Of a stretch of DNA of 64,000 nt, positions 43,549 to 53,431 are shown piece by piece (the first letter of the stretch is position 1; each line of letters begins with the position of its first letter). A program made the position numbers and the translations under genes. This stretch comes from JAEKNW01 sp963678375. GTDB taxonomy: Bacteria > Cloacimonadota > Cloacimonadia > Cloacimonadales > JAFGVF01. The stretch covers positions 930,001-994,000 of the forward strand of contig OY782831.1 in assembly GCA_963678375.2 (NCBI GenBank), written 5' to 3'. Under the pieces are notes generated by a model, which saw only the letters and a list, made by a program, of their open reading frames with translations, made no database searches and was not told the origin of the DNA.

Positions 43549-45297
43549 CTAACTTTTTTGAATGTTACTATGTTCAAACATCTCTTCTAAGGTATCATAT
43601 TTATCAAACAAGGATTTAGCTTCTTGAAGTTGATTATCCATTTCAATTCGAATTTTGTATCCTTCCTGACTTCCAAATTTCTTCTCTATTATCTCACTTG
43701 TCAATGTAAGTTTTATATAATCTTCAGCTTTCTCTAAATCTTCAGGTGAAGGATTAGTAAGATCAATTGGATTAGCCAAGGCTGCTATTGTTTTTCCGTC
43801 ATCTTTTTGGTCTGCTTTGCTTTCGGTTTCTTTTTGAATCACGAAACTTATAAAATCATCAAATATTTTATCATTTACCCTAAAATCAAGGTCTACATCA
43901 TCAGCATTGTCTAGCATATATTCAACAGCATAGTCAAAGAAGAAGTTTTTTCTACGTATTTCTAATTCAAAACGAGACAGAGTATCTGCTTCCACAATAA
44001 TGTCAGGTGTAATACCACCTCCACCATAAACGGTTCTACCTTTAGCTGTTTTATAGATATGTTCATGGTTAAATTTATCAATATCTTCTTTTTCTTCTTC
44101 TGTAACTTTCTTTCCATTTAATAGTTTATCATTGATAATTTTATGAATACATCTACCAGAATTAATATAGTAGTGGGAGGTTGTGATTTTTATTCCAGAG
44201 CCATCTCTTAAAGGGAAAAGCTGTTGAACAGAACCTTTTCCAAATGATGTTTTACCTACCACAAGTCCTCTATCATAATCTTGCATAGAACCAGCAAATA
44301 TTTCTGAAGCAGAAGCTGAAGCTTCATTGATTAGAACAACGATTGGATAGTCAGGACGCATAATATCTTTTGTGGTAAAATAGTCTTCATTTGCATACTC
44401 AATTCTACCTTTAGTATAAACAACTCTTTTACCCTTACCAATGAATTCATTAACTGTGTTTATAGCTTCTGAGAGGAGTCCACCTGGATTAAATCTTAAA
44501 TCTATTATTAAACCTTCCATTCCTTCTTGCTCTAAAGCATCTAAAGATTGACTTAACTCTTCAGAAGTATTGGCATTGAATTGTGACATTCTGATATAAC
44601 CAACATTGTTATCCATTTTGAAGCTATAAGGAATACTGTTTATTTTGATAATATCTCTTACTATTTTGAATTCTAATGGGTCTTTAACACCTGGTCTAAT
44701 AACAGTAATAACAACTTCAGATCCAACTTCTCCACGCATTTTTTTGATAGATTGATCAGTAGAAATACCAGTAATATCTTCACCATCAACCTTCCAAATC
44801 ATATCGCCAGCCATAATACCCATTCTATAGGCAGGAGTACCTTGAATAGGACTTACAACAGTTATATAATCACCTTTTTTATCTATTTGAATACCTAACC
44901 CACCAAATTCACCTTTAGTAGAAGAAGTAAAATTCTTAAAATCATCTGGAGAAAAGTATGTTGTATGAGGATCTAGACCTTTCAACATACCATTGATAGC
45001 ATCTTCCATCAACTTTCCATAATCCACATCATCAACATAGATGGCATCTAATCGTTGAATAATAGTTACTATTTTCTCTATTAGTTCTGGCATTGTTGGA
45101 GCATTATCGTCAAGAGATGCTTCTCTATTTTGAGAGACTCTCTGACTTGTTTCTACACCCTCTTCCATAGCTATGACTTGGTCTATAAATTTATCAGAAT
45201 TTTCGCTAATTGCATTATTATATGCTATCAAACTTGATATGACCCACAGAATCCCAAAGACTAATATAATTATTTTATTAGAATTATTCAGTTTCAT
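43549..45297 (-). CDS. ctpA: C-terminal processing peptidase (S41, CtpA/Prc type)
   Basis: About 582 residues. An N-terminal membrane anchor (about 6-27) exports the protein to the periplasm. A PDZ domain follows (about 105-190, GGLGIQIDKKGDYITVVSPIQGTPA), then the S41 protease core with VLINEASASASEIFAGSM (nucleophile Ser) and GKTSFGKGSVQQLFPL (general-base Lys). The C-terminal extension has a charged, proline-poor helical tail. It degrades or matures envelope proteins. Both candidate starts (ATG 45306 and ATG 45297) lie inside tmk; I chose 45297 because GGTG sits just upstream. Confidence 0.93.
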   Translation of the reverse strand: MKLNNSNKIIILVFGILWVISSLIAYNNAISENSDKFIDQVIAMEEGVETSQRVSQNREASLDDNAPTMPELIEKIVTIIQRLDAIYVDDVDYGKLMEDAINGMLKGLDPHTTYFSPDDFKNFTSSTKGEFGGLGIQIDKKGDYITVVSPIQGTPAYRMGIMAGDMIWKVDGEDITGISTDQSIKKMRGEVGSEVVITVIRPGVKDPLEFKIVRDIIKINSIPYSFKMDNNVGYIRMSQFNANTSEELSQSLDALEQEGMEGLIIDLRFNPGGLLSEAINTVNEFIGKGKRVVYTKGRIEYANEDYFTTKDIMRPDYPIVVLINEASASASEIFAGSMQDYDRGLVVGKTSFGKGSVQQLFPLRDGSGIKITTSHYYINSGRCIHKIINDKLLNGKKVTEEEKEDIDKFNHEHIYKTAKGRTVYGGGGITPDIIVEADTLSRFELEIRRKNFFFDYAVEYMLDNADDVDLDFRVNDKIFDDFISFVIQKETESKADQKDDGKTIAALANPIDLTNPSPEDLEKAEDYIKLTLTSEIIEKKFGSQEGYKIRIEMDNQLQEAKSLFDKYDTLEEMFEHSNIQKS

Positions 45298-45922
45298 TTT
45301 CACCATCCATTTTTAATTTAATTGCCTGTTTAATCTTATCTGTTATTATTTCAGGACTTTGCCTTCCGTCAATAACAATATATCTATTACTATATTTTTT
45401 TGCAAGATTTAAAAATTCTTTTCTTACTTTCTGATGAAATTCTTTAGACTCCTGCTCCATTCTGTCTTTACCTCGGTGGCATATCCTCTCTTCACTTTCT
45501 TCAACTGAAATATCTAATAGAAAGGTTAAGTCTGGTGAAGTAGAATAAGTTGCAAAATCTATAAGTTGGTCTATAAATTTTGTATCTAAGTCTCGAGCAG
45601 CACCTTGATAGGCAAGAGTTGAATCATAATATCTATCACAAATTACATGTTTACCAGACTCTAAAGCAGGTATAATTTTGCTAGCAGTATGCTGACTTCT
45701 ACTAGCCATATAGAGCAAGAGTTCTGTTTCCGCATTCATCTCATGATTTTCATTATCAAGTAGAATTTCTCTTATCTTTTCAGATATAAACGTTCCCCCT
45801 GGCTCTCTGGTTACTATAAAAGACAAACTTTTTTCAGAAAAATAATCAGCTAGTGCCTGGGTTTGTGTACTTTTGCCACACCCTTCTATACCTTCAAAGG
45901 TTATAAATAAGCCTCTTTTCAT
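45284..45922 (-). CDS. tmk: Thymidylate kinase
   Basis: 212 residues. The P-loop FEGIEGCGKSTQ is at about 9-20. TREPGGT is the dTMP-binding DR/E motif, and DRYYDSTLAYQGAARDL is the substrate loop. It phosphorylates dTMP to dTDP. The 3' end overlaps the ctpA start, which couples translation. The ribosome binding site is weak (GATTAG). Confidence 0.96.
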   Translation of the reverse strand: MKRGLFITFEGIEGCGKSTQTQALADYFSEKSLSFIVTREPGGTFISEKIREILLDNENHEMNAETELLLYMASRSQHTASKIIPALESGKHVICDRYYDSTLAYQGAARDLDTKFIDQLIDFATYSTSPDLTFLLDISVEESEERICHRGKDRMEQESKEFHQKVRKEFLNLAKKYSNRYIVIDGRQSPEIITDKIKQAIKLKMDGENETE

Positions 45923-46012
45923 ATATCTAATCCTATATTTTATTTATAATTATTCTTAACTCTTCATCCATCACTCTTTACTCATCTTGTTTAACTCATA
46001 CTCACTCATAAT

Positions 46013-47611
46013 TTAAACAATAGTATCTTTCTTAAACTTAACTTCGTCTCTCTCAGGGTAATCAATCACGTAATGTGCTCCACGACTTTCCTTACGCATA
46101 AGAGCTGATTCAACGATAGTTTGAGCAATAATAGCAATATTTCTTGTTTCAATTACTTCTCTACGAACTGAGTTATGTTGATAAAAATTATTAATTTCCT
46201 TATAGATATTTTCTAACCTAGAAAGAGCATACTTGAGTAGTCTTCTTGATCTAATAATTCCAACATATCCTTGCATAATTGTACCAATAATTTCTCTATT
46301 ATTAGCAATAATGACCCATTCATTTTCATTGAACTCTCCTAAATCATGCCATTGACTGAAGACTGGGAAGTTTACTTCTTCCTTAATATCTTTGCAATTA
46401 GCAGCCCTATAGGCAATAACAAGACTTTCCAAGAGTGAATTTGATGCTAACCTGTTAGCTCCATGAAGACCAGTACATGCTACTTCACCAGCAGCATATA
46501 AACCTTTGATATCAGTCTGACCATCAATTGAAGTAAGAATACCACCGCAGAAATAATGTGCAGCTGGAGCAATTGGAATTGCTTCTTTAGTAAAGTCTAT
46601 ACCGTATTTTAAGCACTTTTTATTGATATATGGGAAATGATTTTTTAGTTTTTCAGAATCAATACCAGTTGCATCAAGCAAGAGGAATTTATCACCAGAC
46701 CGCTTTAATTCTCGTTCAATAGCCCTGGAAACAATATCTCTAGGTGCTAAACAACCCATAGGGTGATACTTTTTCATAAAAGTTTGACCATTAGGAAGTT
46801 TCAAAACAGCTCCTTCTCCCCTCAAAGCTTCAGAAACTAAGAATGTCTTTCCAGTTGGGGAATAAAAGGCAGTAGGATGAAATTGGATAAACTCCATATT
46901 AGCTAATCTAGCTCCTGCTAACTTGGCCATAGCCATACCATCTCCAGTAGTAACTTCTGGGTTCGTATTATGTTTATATACTTGGCCAGCTCCACCAGTA
47001 GCCAGCATAGTTTTTTTAGCTCTAAAAATCTCAATTTTGTTCGTTTGAGTATCCATAACATAAGCACCCCAGCAGGTAATTTCTGCAATAAACTCATCTA
47101 ATTGTGGAATATGGTGCTGGGTAATCAAATCAACTGCTAAATGATTTTCATAGAGGTCAATATTATCATTATCCTGGCAGTTCTTAATCAAAGCATCCAT
47201 AATTAGATGTCCTGTTGAATCCTTAGCATAGGCCACCCTGGGACGAGAATGTCCTCCCTCTCTAGTTAATGATAAATTTTCTAAAGATCCCGATCGAAAT
47301 ATATCTTTTGAAGTGAACTGAGTACCTATATCAATCAAATATTGAATTAATTTAGGACCATCCTCAACAATTGTTCTTATAATTTTCTTTTTTCCTAACT
47401 CAGCTCCTGCCTTGTAAGTATCATTTATATGGTCTTCAAATGAGTCTTGTTCATTCAAGACAGCAGCAATTCCACCTTGAGCATAATCTGTATTACAGTC
47501 TCTTAACTTCTTCTTTGTTATAACAGCCACTCTGCCATATTTAGATACTTCTAATGCAAATACTAAACCAGCAATGCCACTACCAATAACTAAATAATCA
47601 TAATCTTTCAT
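46013..47611 (-). CDS. nadB: L-aspartate oxidase
   Basis: 532 residues, normal length. The Rossmann FAD motif VIGSGIAGLVFALEV is at 6-20. AQGGIAAVL, HSRPRVAYAKDSTGH, GGAGQVYKHNTNPEVTTGDG, MEFIQFHPTAF, RGEGA and GLYAAGEVACTGLHGANRLASNSL follow the succinate dehydrogenase/fumarate reductase flavoprotein family in NadB form. It oxidises aspartate to iminoaspartate for de novo NAD synthesis; fumarate can serve as electron acceptor in anaerobes. nadA and nadC are not adjacent. Confidence 0.95.
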   Translation of the reverse strand: MKDYDYLVIGSGIAGLVFALEVSKYGRVAVITKKKLRDCNTDYAQGGIAAVLNEQDSFEDHINDTYKAGAELGKKKIIRTIVEDGPKLIQYLIDIGTQFTSKDIFRSGSLENLSLTREGGHSRPRVAYAKDSTGHLIMDALIKNCQDNDNIDLYENHLAVDLITQHHIPQLDEFIAEITCWGAYVMDTQTNKIEIFRAKKTMLATGGAGQVYKHNTNPEVTTGDGMAMAKLAGARLANMEFIQFHPTAFYSPTGKTFLVSEALRGEGAVLKLPNGQTFMKKYHPMGCLAPRDIVSRAIERELKRSGDKFLLLDATGIDSEKLKNHFPYINKKCLKYGIDFTKEAIPIAPAAHYFCGGILTSIDGQTDIKGLYAAGEVACTGLHGANRLASNSLLESLVIAYRAANCKDIKEEVNFPVFSQWHDLGEFNENEWVIIANNREIIGTIMQGYVGIIRSRRLLKYALSRLENIYKEINNFYQHNSVRREVIETRNIAIIAQTIVESALMRKESRGAHYVIDYPERDEVKFKKDTIV

Positions 47612-47652
47612 TTTGCCTTCTTACATTTCTCAGGAAGTGTTAACCTACACAA

Positions 47653-48201
47653 TTAATCATAAGTTAATATCTCAGCTAACGACTTATCCATCTTTTCTCC
47701 ATCAACATCTAAATCTAACCTCATAACTATGGCATCTTCTTGAGGTGAAGAATAATAATTTTTTCTTGTCCCAATTTCTTCGAATTTAAACTTTTTATAT
47801 AGATTTATAGCAGAAGCATTACCTGCTCTAACTTCCAAATATATGGTCTTACATTTAAATTCAATTGCTTTTTCAATCAGCTTTGTTAATAAATAAGTGC
47901 CAAAGCCTTTTCTCTGGAACTTTTTCCTGACCCCAATATTCATTATCGAATACTCTCCATAGATTACCCAACCTAAGAAAAACCCTACTATATCTTTCCT
48001 ATATTCAAGCAGATAGTTGTGCTTGCAAGACTTGATTTGACCTGCAATTTGCATTGTAAATTGAGATCTAGTTTCAAGCTCTTCATTAAAAACTTCCGCA
48101 GTCCATGGATCAGAGAATAATTCTTCTTCAATGGATAGAATTTGAGGGATATCATCTTTGCAGATTTCTCGTAATATCAAATCTTCTTCTTTTATATCCA
48201 T
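47653..48201 (-). CDS. rimI: RimI-like ribosomal-protein S18 alanine N-acetyltransferase
   Basis: 182 residues, GNAT fold. The RimI pattern is clear: SIEEELFSDPWTAEVFNEEL, NIGVRKKFQRKGFGTYLLTKL (acetyl-CoA site), LEVRAGNASAINLYKKFKFEEIG and a terminal RKNYYSSPQEDAIVMRL. ATG 48201 is preferred over TTG 48213. It acetylates the N-terminus of ribosomal protein S18 and sometimes other proteins. The gene lies 41 bp upstream of nadB. Confidence 0.88.
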   Translation of the reverse strand: MDIKEEDLILREICKDDIPQILSIEEELFSDPWTAEVFNEELETRSQFTMQIAGQIKSCKHNYLLEYRKDIVGFFLGWVIYGEYSIMNIGVRKKFQRKGFGTYLLTKLIEKAIEFKCKTIYLEVRAGNASAINLYKKFKFEEIGTRKNYYSSPQEDAIVMRLDLDVDGEKMDKSLAEILTYD

Positions 48202-48387
48202 TTTTTGTTCCAATATTAATTTTAATTCAATTAATATAAATTTTCTAATCTGTCAATGGGATTATTTTTTTTATTTACCAACTAGTTCTATTATTAGATA
48301 GGGACCACTTTTGCTGAAAATGTCCTTTTTTTAGGGAAAAAGATAAAAAGTCTTGTTCTTTAAATCTTATTTTATGATGTCAAACTC

Positions 48388-51336
48388 TTAGCGAACAGCT
48401 CTTTCAAAGACCATCTGGAAAAGTCTATCAGTAATGTAAGCTTTAAATTCTTTATCATCATTATATTTTTTATACAAATCGAAATTAATATCAATGAAGT
48501 CTTGAAATTTCTGTTGAAGGATCTTATCAAAGGCTATTTTCGTATTTTGCTTATCTGCATTTTTAGTAGCTTTTAGAAAGTTTTCATCATTAATTACATC
48601 ATTAGTTATATTAGCAAAAGTTCTTTTAACTTTATCAGTATCGTCAAAATCTGTTCCAAAACGTTCATTAAATGTTTTGATAATGTTTGACAAATAATCA
48701 ATCTCCTGCTCCTTCTTATTTCCTTTCAACTCGTATGAATTAGGAGCTAAATCACATACTTCATAATGCAAGTTAATCTCTTGTTTCCCTTCATATTGAG
48801 TCTTATAAGAATCCATATCAATAGCCTCGTAGATACCTGTAAGTGGGGCTGGCTTATCTGTAACCAACTTATTTACAAGATATTTCAGGAAGATATATAG
48901 TTGTTCAAGTCTTGGATTAACAAATTCTAGCAACTGTGATAAGAAGCCATACATCTTAATATAAGATTTAACTTTCATCTTAAAATCAACCTGTTCATTT
49001 TCATCAAGCTCAGAATAGTATTCAAGACTTTTGTTTAAAATTTCATGCAATTCTTCTACTGAATCTCCTTTCAATAGCTTGTCAGTAAAGACTTCTAATT
49101 GGGCTTCAGTATAGATTTGATAGTTATCTAAAGCATCAATTAAATCAAATAACTTATTCTTGTCTGTTTCTTGAGCAAGTAATGTAGTTTCAAAATAGGG
49201 TTTAAAAGATGCTTCTATCACTTTAGCATCATTATAAAAATCTATAACAAGTGTATCTTTTTTGTATGGATACAAGGTCCTATTTAGACGCGATAGGGTT
49301 TGAACAGCATTAACACCAGCTAATTTTTTATCTACATACATTGTATGTAATAAAGGTTGGTCGAAACCAGTTTGATATTTATTAGCTACAATTAGAAACT
49401 GATAGTCTTTCTTATTAAATTCTTTAGGAATAGCAAGGCTAGAAAAGTTATTCATACTTGCCTCAGTATATTCAATACCTTCAAGGTTTTTACTTCCAGA
49501 AAAAGCTACAATTGATTTAAAGGGGTACTTTTTTGCTTTGATTATTTGATCAAAAGCTAACTTATACTTTATAGCATTCTTGATTGATTGCGTAACTACC
49601 ATTGCTTTTGCTAAGCCATTTATTTTATGAGCTTTAAAAATATTATGATAAAAGTGATCTATCATTATCTTGGCCTTTGTATCAATGGCATGCTCATGGG
49701 ACTCAACAAATTTCTTAAGGGCTATTTGTGCTCTTTTTTTATCCATTTTAGGATCTTCAACAATCGATTTCAACAGGCTATAGTAAGTTGAATATGTTGT
49801 GTAGTTTTGTAGAACATCAAGAATAAAACCTTCTTCTATTGCTTGTTTCATAGAATAAAGGTGAAAAGCTTCGAATTTACCATCAGGTCTTTTTACTCCA
49901 AACAATTCTAATGTTTTATTCTTTGGTGTTGCTGTAAAAGCAAAGTAACTAGCATTATTAAGTAGCTTTCTCCCCTGTATAATTTTAACGATTTCATCTT
50001 CATCAGTCCAATCATCGTCTAAATCTTCAGTTGGAGTTTCATTACTAGATAGAGCCATATTCATTTTACCAGCAGTTTCACCACTTTGGCTTGAATGAGC
50101 TTCATCAATAATTATAGCAAAATTAGAACCTTTTAATTCTCCTATTTCTTCAACAACGTAAGGGAATTTTTGAATTGTAGTGATAATAATCTTTTTCCCT
50201 TCCTCAAGTGCTATTTTTAAATTTCTGGATTTATCAATAGCTGAAACTGTCCCTTTTACTTGCTGAAATTGCTTTATATTATTTTGAATATTTTTATCTA
50301 AAACAATTCTATCTGTAATAACAATAACCGAATCAAAAACATTCTTCCTATTATCTTTATCATGTAGACCTACTAATTGGTGAGCAAGCCAGGACATTGA
50401 GTTAGTTTTACCTGAACCAGCTGAATGCTGAATTAGATAACGTTGACCAACTCCATTTCTCTTGGCGTAAGCAAGTAATTTGCTGACTACATCTAATTGA
50501 TGATAACGTGGAAAAATTACTTTCTTAATTTCTTTTCCTGTATCATCTTTTTCTATAACTATTTGAGAATAATTTTGAATAATATTAGTTAAAGTATACT
50601 TTGTTAAAATCTCTTCCCATAAGTAAGCAGTGCTTATTCCTGAAGGATTGGGTTGATTTCCTGCTCCATTGTTATATCCTTTGTTAAAAGGTAAAAAGAA
50701 GGTGTTTTTCCCTTTCAACTGGGTAGTCATATAAATATTCTGGGTATCGATGGCAAAAAATACTAGATTTCTTCCGAATTTAAAAAGCTCTTCTTTTGGA
50801 TCTCTATCCTTCTGGAATTGCTTGATTGCATCGGTAATATTTTGCTTGGTGAATTCATTTTTTAACTCACAATGGATTACAGGCAAACCGTTTATAAGAA
50901 TAGAAATATCAAACTTCTTTTCATTATGGGGGCTGTAATGAAGCTGCCGAACTACACTAAAAATATTCTTTTGATAGCGTTCCAGTTCTTCACTATTATG
51001 GTTTGATGAAGGTTTATCAAAAAATAACTGAACCTTTACACCTGAGTTTCCTTCTATAAACCCTTTTCTTAAAACCTCAATAATCCCTTTGGATTTAATT
51101 TGAGATGTTAAGCGTTTGAAAAACAGTCTTTGAAACCTATCACCGAGAGTCCTCTTTATCCTATTCAGTTTTTTAGCCTGTGTTTCCACTAAGAAACGTA
51201 AAACAAGTTCAGGATCTAGACAAAGTTCTCTGTCATAACTTTGATAATGTCTTTGAATATATCCATTTTGATTTACAAGATAATCCTCAATTAAGGATTC
51301 TAAACCTTCTTCAGATATATTTGTTGTTTTGTACAT
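48388..51336 (-). CDS. hsdR: Type I restriction enzyme, R subunit (HsdR)
   Basis: About 982 residues. The N-terminal PD-(D/E)xK nuclease covers about 90-220 (FDISILINGLPVIHCELKN, with the ExK element). Two RecA-like translocase domains follow: motif I QHSAGSGKTNSM, DEAH box IIIDEAHSSQSGE, motif III FTATPK and QTLSRLNRT as motif VI. A C-terminal helical domain contacts the methylase core. It cleaves unmodified DNA after translocation. M3 (51336) fits the AAGG site better than ATG 51342. An unusual three-gene insertion separates it from hsdS. Confidence 0.95.
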   Translation of the reverse strand: MYKTTNISEEGLESLIEDYLVNQNGYIQRHYQSYDRELCLDPELVLRFLVETQAKKLNRIKRTLGDRFQRLFFKRLTSQIKSKGIIEVLRKGFIEGNSGVKVQLFFDKPSSNHNSEELERYQKNIFSVVRQLHYSPHNEKKFDISILINGLPVIHCELKNEFTKQNITDAIKQFQKDRDPKEELFKFGRNLVFFAIDTQNIYMTTQLKGKNTFFLPFNKGYNNGAGNQPNPSGISTAYLWEEILTKYTLTNIIQNYSQIVIEKDDTGKEIKKVIFPRYHQLDVVSKLLAYAKRNGVGQRYLIQHSAGSGKTNSMSWLAHQLVGLHDKDNRKNVFDSVIVITDRIVLDKNIQNNIKQFQQVKGTVSAIDKSRNLKIALEEGKKIIITTIQKFPYVVEEIGELKGSNFAIIIDEAHSSQSGETAGKMNMALSSNETPTEDLDDDWTDEDEIVKIIQGRKLLNNASYFAFTATPKNKTLELFGVKRPDGKFEAFHLYSMKQAIEEGFILDVLQNYTTYSTYYSLLKSIVEDPKMDKKRAQIALKKFVESHEHAIDTKAKIMIDHFYHNIFKAHKINGLAKAMVVTQSIKNAIKYKLAFDQIIKAKKYPFKSIVAFSGSKNLEGIEYTEASMNNFSSLAIPKEFNKKDYQFLIVANKYQTGFDQPLLHTMYVDKKLAGVNAVQTLSRLNRTLYPYKKDTLVIDFYNDAKVIEASFKPYFETTLLAQETDKNKLFDLIDALDNYQIYTEAQLEVFTDKLLKGDSVEELHEILNKSLEYYSELDENEQVDFKMKVKSYIKMYGFLSQLLEFVNPRLEQLYIFLKYLVNKLVTDKPAPLTGIYEAIDMDSYKTQYEGKQEINLHYEVCDLAPNSYELKGNKKEQEIDYLSNIIKTFNERFGTDFDDTDKVKRTFANITNDVINDENFLKATKNADKQNTKIAFDKILQQKFQDFIDINFDLYKKYNDDKEFKAYITDRLFQMVFERAVR

Positions 51337-51355
51337 AACCATACCTTATATTTTA

Positions 51356-52291
51356 TTATGTTGGAAGATGTGTTCCAAAATACCCAACATAAACTTTTTG
51401 AATGTTAAAATCAGGTAAAAAATGAAGCCTATGGTTACATGGAAAATTCTTAATATGTAAATAGAAAAATTTTTTCTCTCCTGTTGGTAATGTATACTTT
51501 CGCCTTCTGTTTAACTTAGGGTTTTTTTTTGTTTTATCGCTTTCATCTGAATAATCTTTCTGAAGAGTGTTTCTGAACTTATCTAAATTCGTGGATTGTT
51601 CTATTGCAAAGTTAAGAGCTTTAAGATTACTCCATAAACAGTTATACATTGCAGTTCCAATACTAAGGTCTTTGATTTGCTTTCGTAACTCTTTACAGAA
51701 AACTAGGTTTGGAAAGTATTCAGCTGTATTTTTGAGCAAAGCCACCCCTTTCCTAGAAGATTCCTTCCATTCAAGCTCAATCACTTCTTTGCAACAATGC
51801 CAATTCTCTAATGTAGATATGTTTTTTGCTGAAGCATATTCTTCTGTTAACTTATCGTTTTTTATTAATTGTTTCTTAAACGTTACTTCATCTTTATACC
51901 AAATTTCTTTTGACAAAAAACTTAAGGAGTATTTGCTGAGTAAATATGCATTTCCAAGAGAAACAACTTTTTGCTTTTTTAAAAAGAAATTAACCTTTTT
52001 CGACTCATCTTCAAAATATCCTTTTTCTATTTGAGGGGTTACTGTTTTTTCAATAATCCCTTTAACAATACCAGAATCAACTTTTAAATATTCAAAGTAA
52101 TCTCTAAAATAATAATCTTGTGTGATCCTATTACCATACCAACCAGTTGAAAAGTTTTCTGAAACTCTTATTTCATTAATTTTGTATTGAGAAAATTCTC
52201 TAATAATAGCAAAAAAAGTTGGAAGATTATTCTTAACTTGTCTTATTGATTCAAACGGGAGAGATTCTTCATTTAGTATAACTTCGTTCAT
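51356..52291 (-). CDS. Unrecognised protein of the DUF262/ATPase module
   Basis: 311 residues, family not recognised. There is no signal peptide or membrane segment. The protein is Lys/Glu-rich with an Asn/Phe/Tyr-rich N-terminus. A central HCC lies near 165. The well-ordered C-terminus runs RRRKYTLPTGEKKFFYLHIK, then NHRLHFLPDF and VYVGYFGTHLPT. The end looks like a conserved signature, a compact beta-rich domain with His residues that could be metal ligands or catalytic; this is inference. Its ATG lies 1 bp after the ATPase stop, so it is translationally coupled and almost certainly acts with it. It is a candidate effector or specificity subunit. Confidence 0.75.
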   Translation of the reverse strand: MNEVILNEESLPFESIRQVKNNLPTFFAIIREFSQYKINEIRVSENFSTGWYGNRITQDYYFRDYFEYLKVDSGIVKGIIEKTVTPQIEKGYFEDESKKVNFFLKKQKVVSLGNAYLLSKYSLSFLSKEIWYKDEVTFKKQLIKNDKLTEEYASAKNISTLENWHCCKEVIELEWKESSRKGVALLKNTAEYFPNLVFCKELRKQIKDLSIGTAMYNCLWSNLKALNFAIEQSTNLDKFRNTLQKDYSDESDKTKKNPKLNRRRKYTLPTGEKKFFYLHIKNFPCNHRLHFLPDFNIQKVYVGYFGTHLPT

Positions 52292-52292
52292 A

Positions 52293-53423
52293 TTAAGTCT
52301 CTATAAGAAGTTGTATATTTTTTTCCCATTCATCGAAGAAGCCTTTTGGCCATTCACTTAATTTACCATTCTCGTCGATATAAGGCTCTTTTACACTTAC
52401 TGAAAACTCATCATCTTCTATTGATCTGGTAAAATAAAATATTGATACTTTCTCATGAGTAATTATTTTTTTTTTTACAGCTAATCTCACTGCATTTAGA
52501 AAATGATCACTGTGTGTCTCTATGATTATTTGAAGACCATAGTAAGAAGCTTGGGAAATTAGCTTAGCTATAGCGGTTTGTCCAGCAGGATGTAAATGTG
52601 CTTCAGGATTTTCTATTATCAACAGATCTCCTTTTTTAGCAGATAAAACAGCTGTTACTATAGGTAATACAAATGTTAAACCGAATCCAACATTTTCGGG
52701 TCTAAATTTGTCACTATAATCATTCTTCATTTCGAATTCATATTGAAGACTTGCTTGATTTACACTAGGAATAACTTCTGCAGAAACTTTAATCCCTGGA
52801 GATATTTCTGACATCCATGCATCTATTTGAGCTAATAAAGTATTACTTTTTGATTTTGGATGAATTAATTCTTTCATACCAACAGGACTTGTTTCTAATG
52901 ATATATCTTTTAATCCATATTGTGCAATAAAATGAGCAGTAAATTCTCCCCTACTTCCAAGATTATGTAATGTATTAACATCATAATCGGATACAGGAAA
53001 TATACTATTAGGTGCTAATCTATCTGCTGAAAGGTACTGAAATTTTGCATTAAATAAACTTTGCTTATAATTTGACTCTGATGACTTTTTTAAAGGTTGT
53101 AAGTTTGATTTATCATCATATTCAAATGAACATGAATACACTGTATCATCTAACCATTCAATATCAAAGTCAAGATATTCATTCTCTTCTGCTGATATAG
53201 AAAATATATCTTTACCTGTTCCTACTTTTAGATAGTCTCCATTGAGAAGTAATCCCCTCTTTTCAAGTGTACCTTTTTCATAAGATTGTCTCAACAGAAG
53301 CAAAACTTGGATTAAAGATGATTTACCCATACTGTTAATACCTGTTACTACAGTCAAATCACTTAGAAACAGTTCAACATCTTTTAAAACTTTGTAGTTT
53401 CTTATACTTAGTTTACTAATCAT
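52293..53423 (-). CDS. AAA ATPase, DUF3696-like (SMC/ABC type)
   Basis: 376 residues. IRNYKVLKDVELFLSDLTVV leads into Walker A GINSMGKSS (28-36), then LLLLRQSYEKGTLEKRGLLL. Walker B is LLIIENPEAHLHPAGQ, followed by IIIETHSDHFLNAVRLAV, the hallmark of the DUF3696 ATPase group. Asn replaces the second acidic residue usual in Walker B (IENPE), as is common in this family. Such ATPases often sit with nucleases in phage-defence operons. It lies 8 bp after the DUF262 gene and 1 bp before the unknown gene, with an AGGAGAGAGA site. Confidence 0.88.
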   Translation of the reverse strand: MISKLSIRNYKVLKDVELFLSDLTVVTGINSMGKSSLIQVLLLLRQSYEKGTLEKRGLLLNGDYLKVGTGKDIFSISAEENEYLDFDIEWLDDTVYSCSFEYDDKSNLQPLKKSSESNYKQSLFNAKFQYLSADRLAPNSIFPVSDYDVNTLHNLGSRGEFTAHFIAQYGLKDISLETSPVGMKELIHPKSKSNTLLAQIDAWMSEISPGIKVSAEVIPSVNQASLQYEFEMKNDYSDKFRPENVGFGLTFVLPIVTAVLSAKKGDLLIIENPEAHLHPAGQTAIAKLISQASYYGLQIIIETHSDHFLNAVRLAVKKKIITHEKVSIFYFTRSIEDDEFSVSVKEPYIDENGKLSEWPKGFFDEWEKNIQLLIET

Positions 53424-53431
53424 TCTCTCTC

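Noticed and set aside
51567..52034. 155-residue plus-strand open frame opposite the unknown module protein
   Set aside because: Antisense shadow; the minus-strand frame is coupled to the ATPase gene and has coherent composition.
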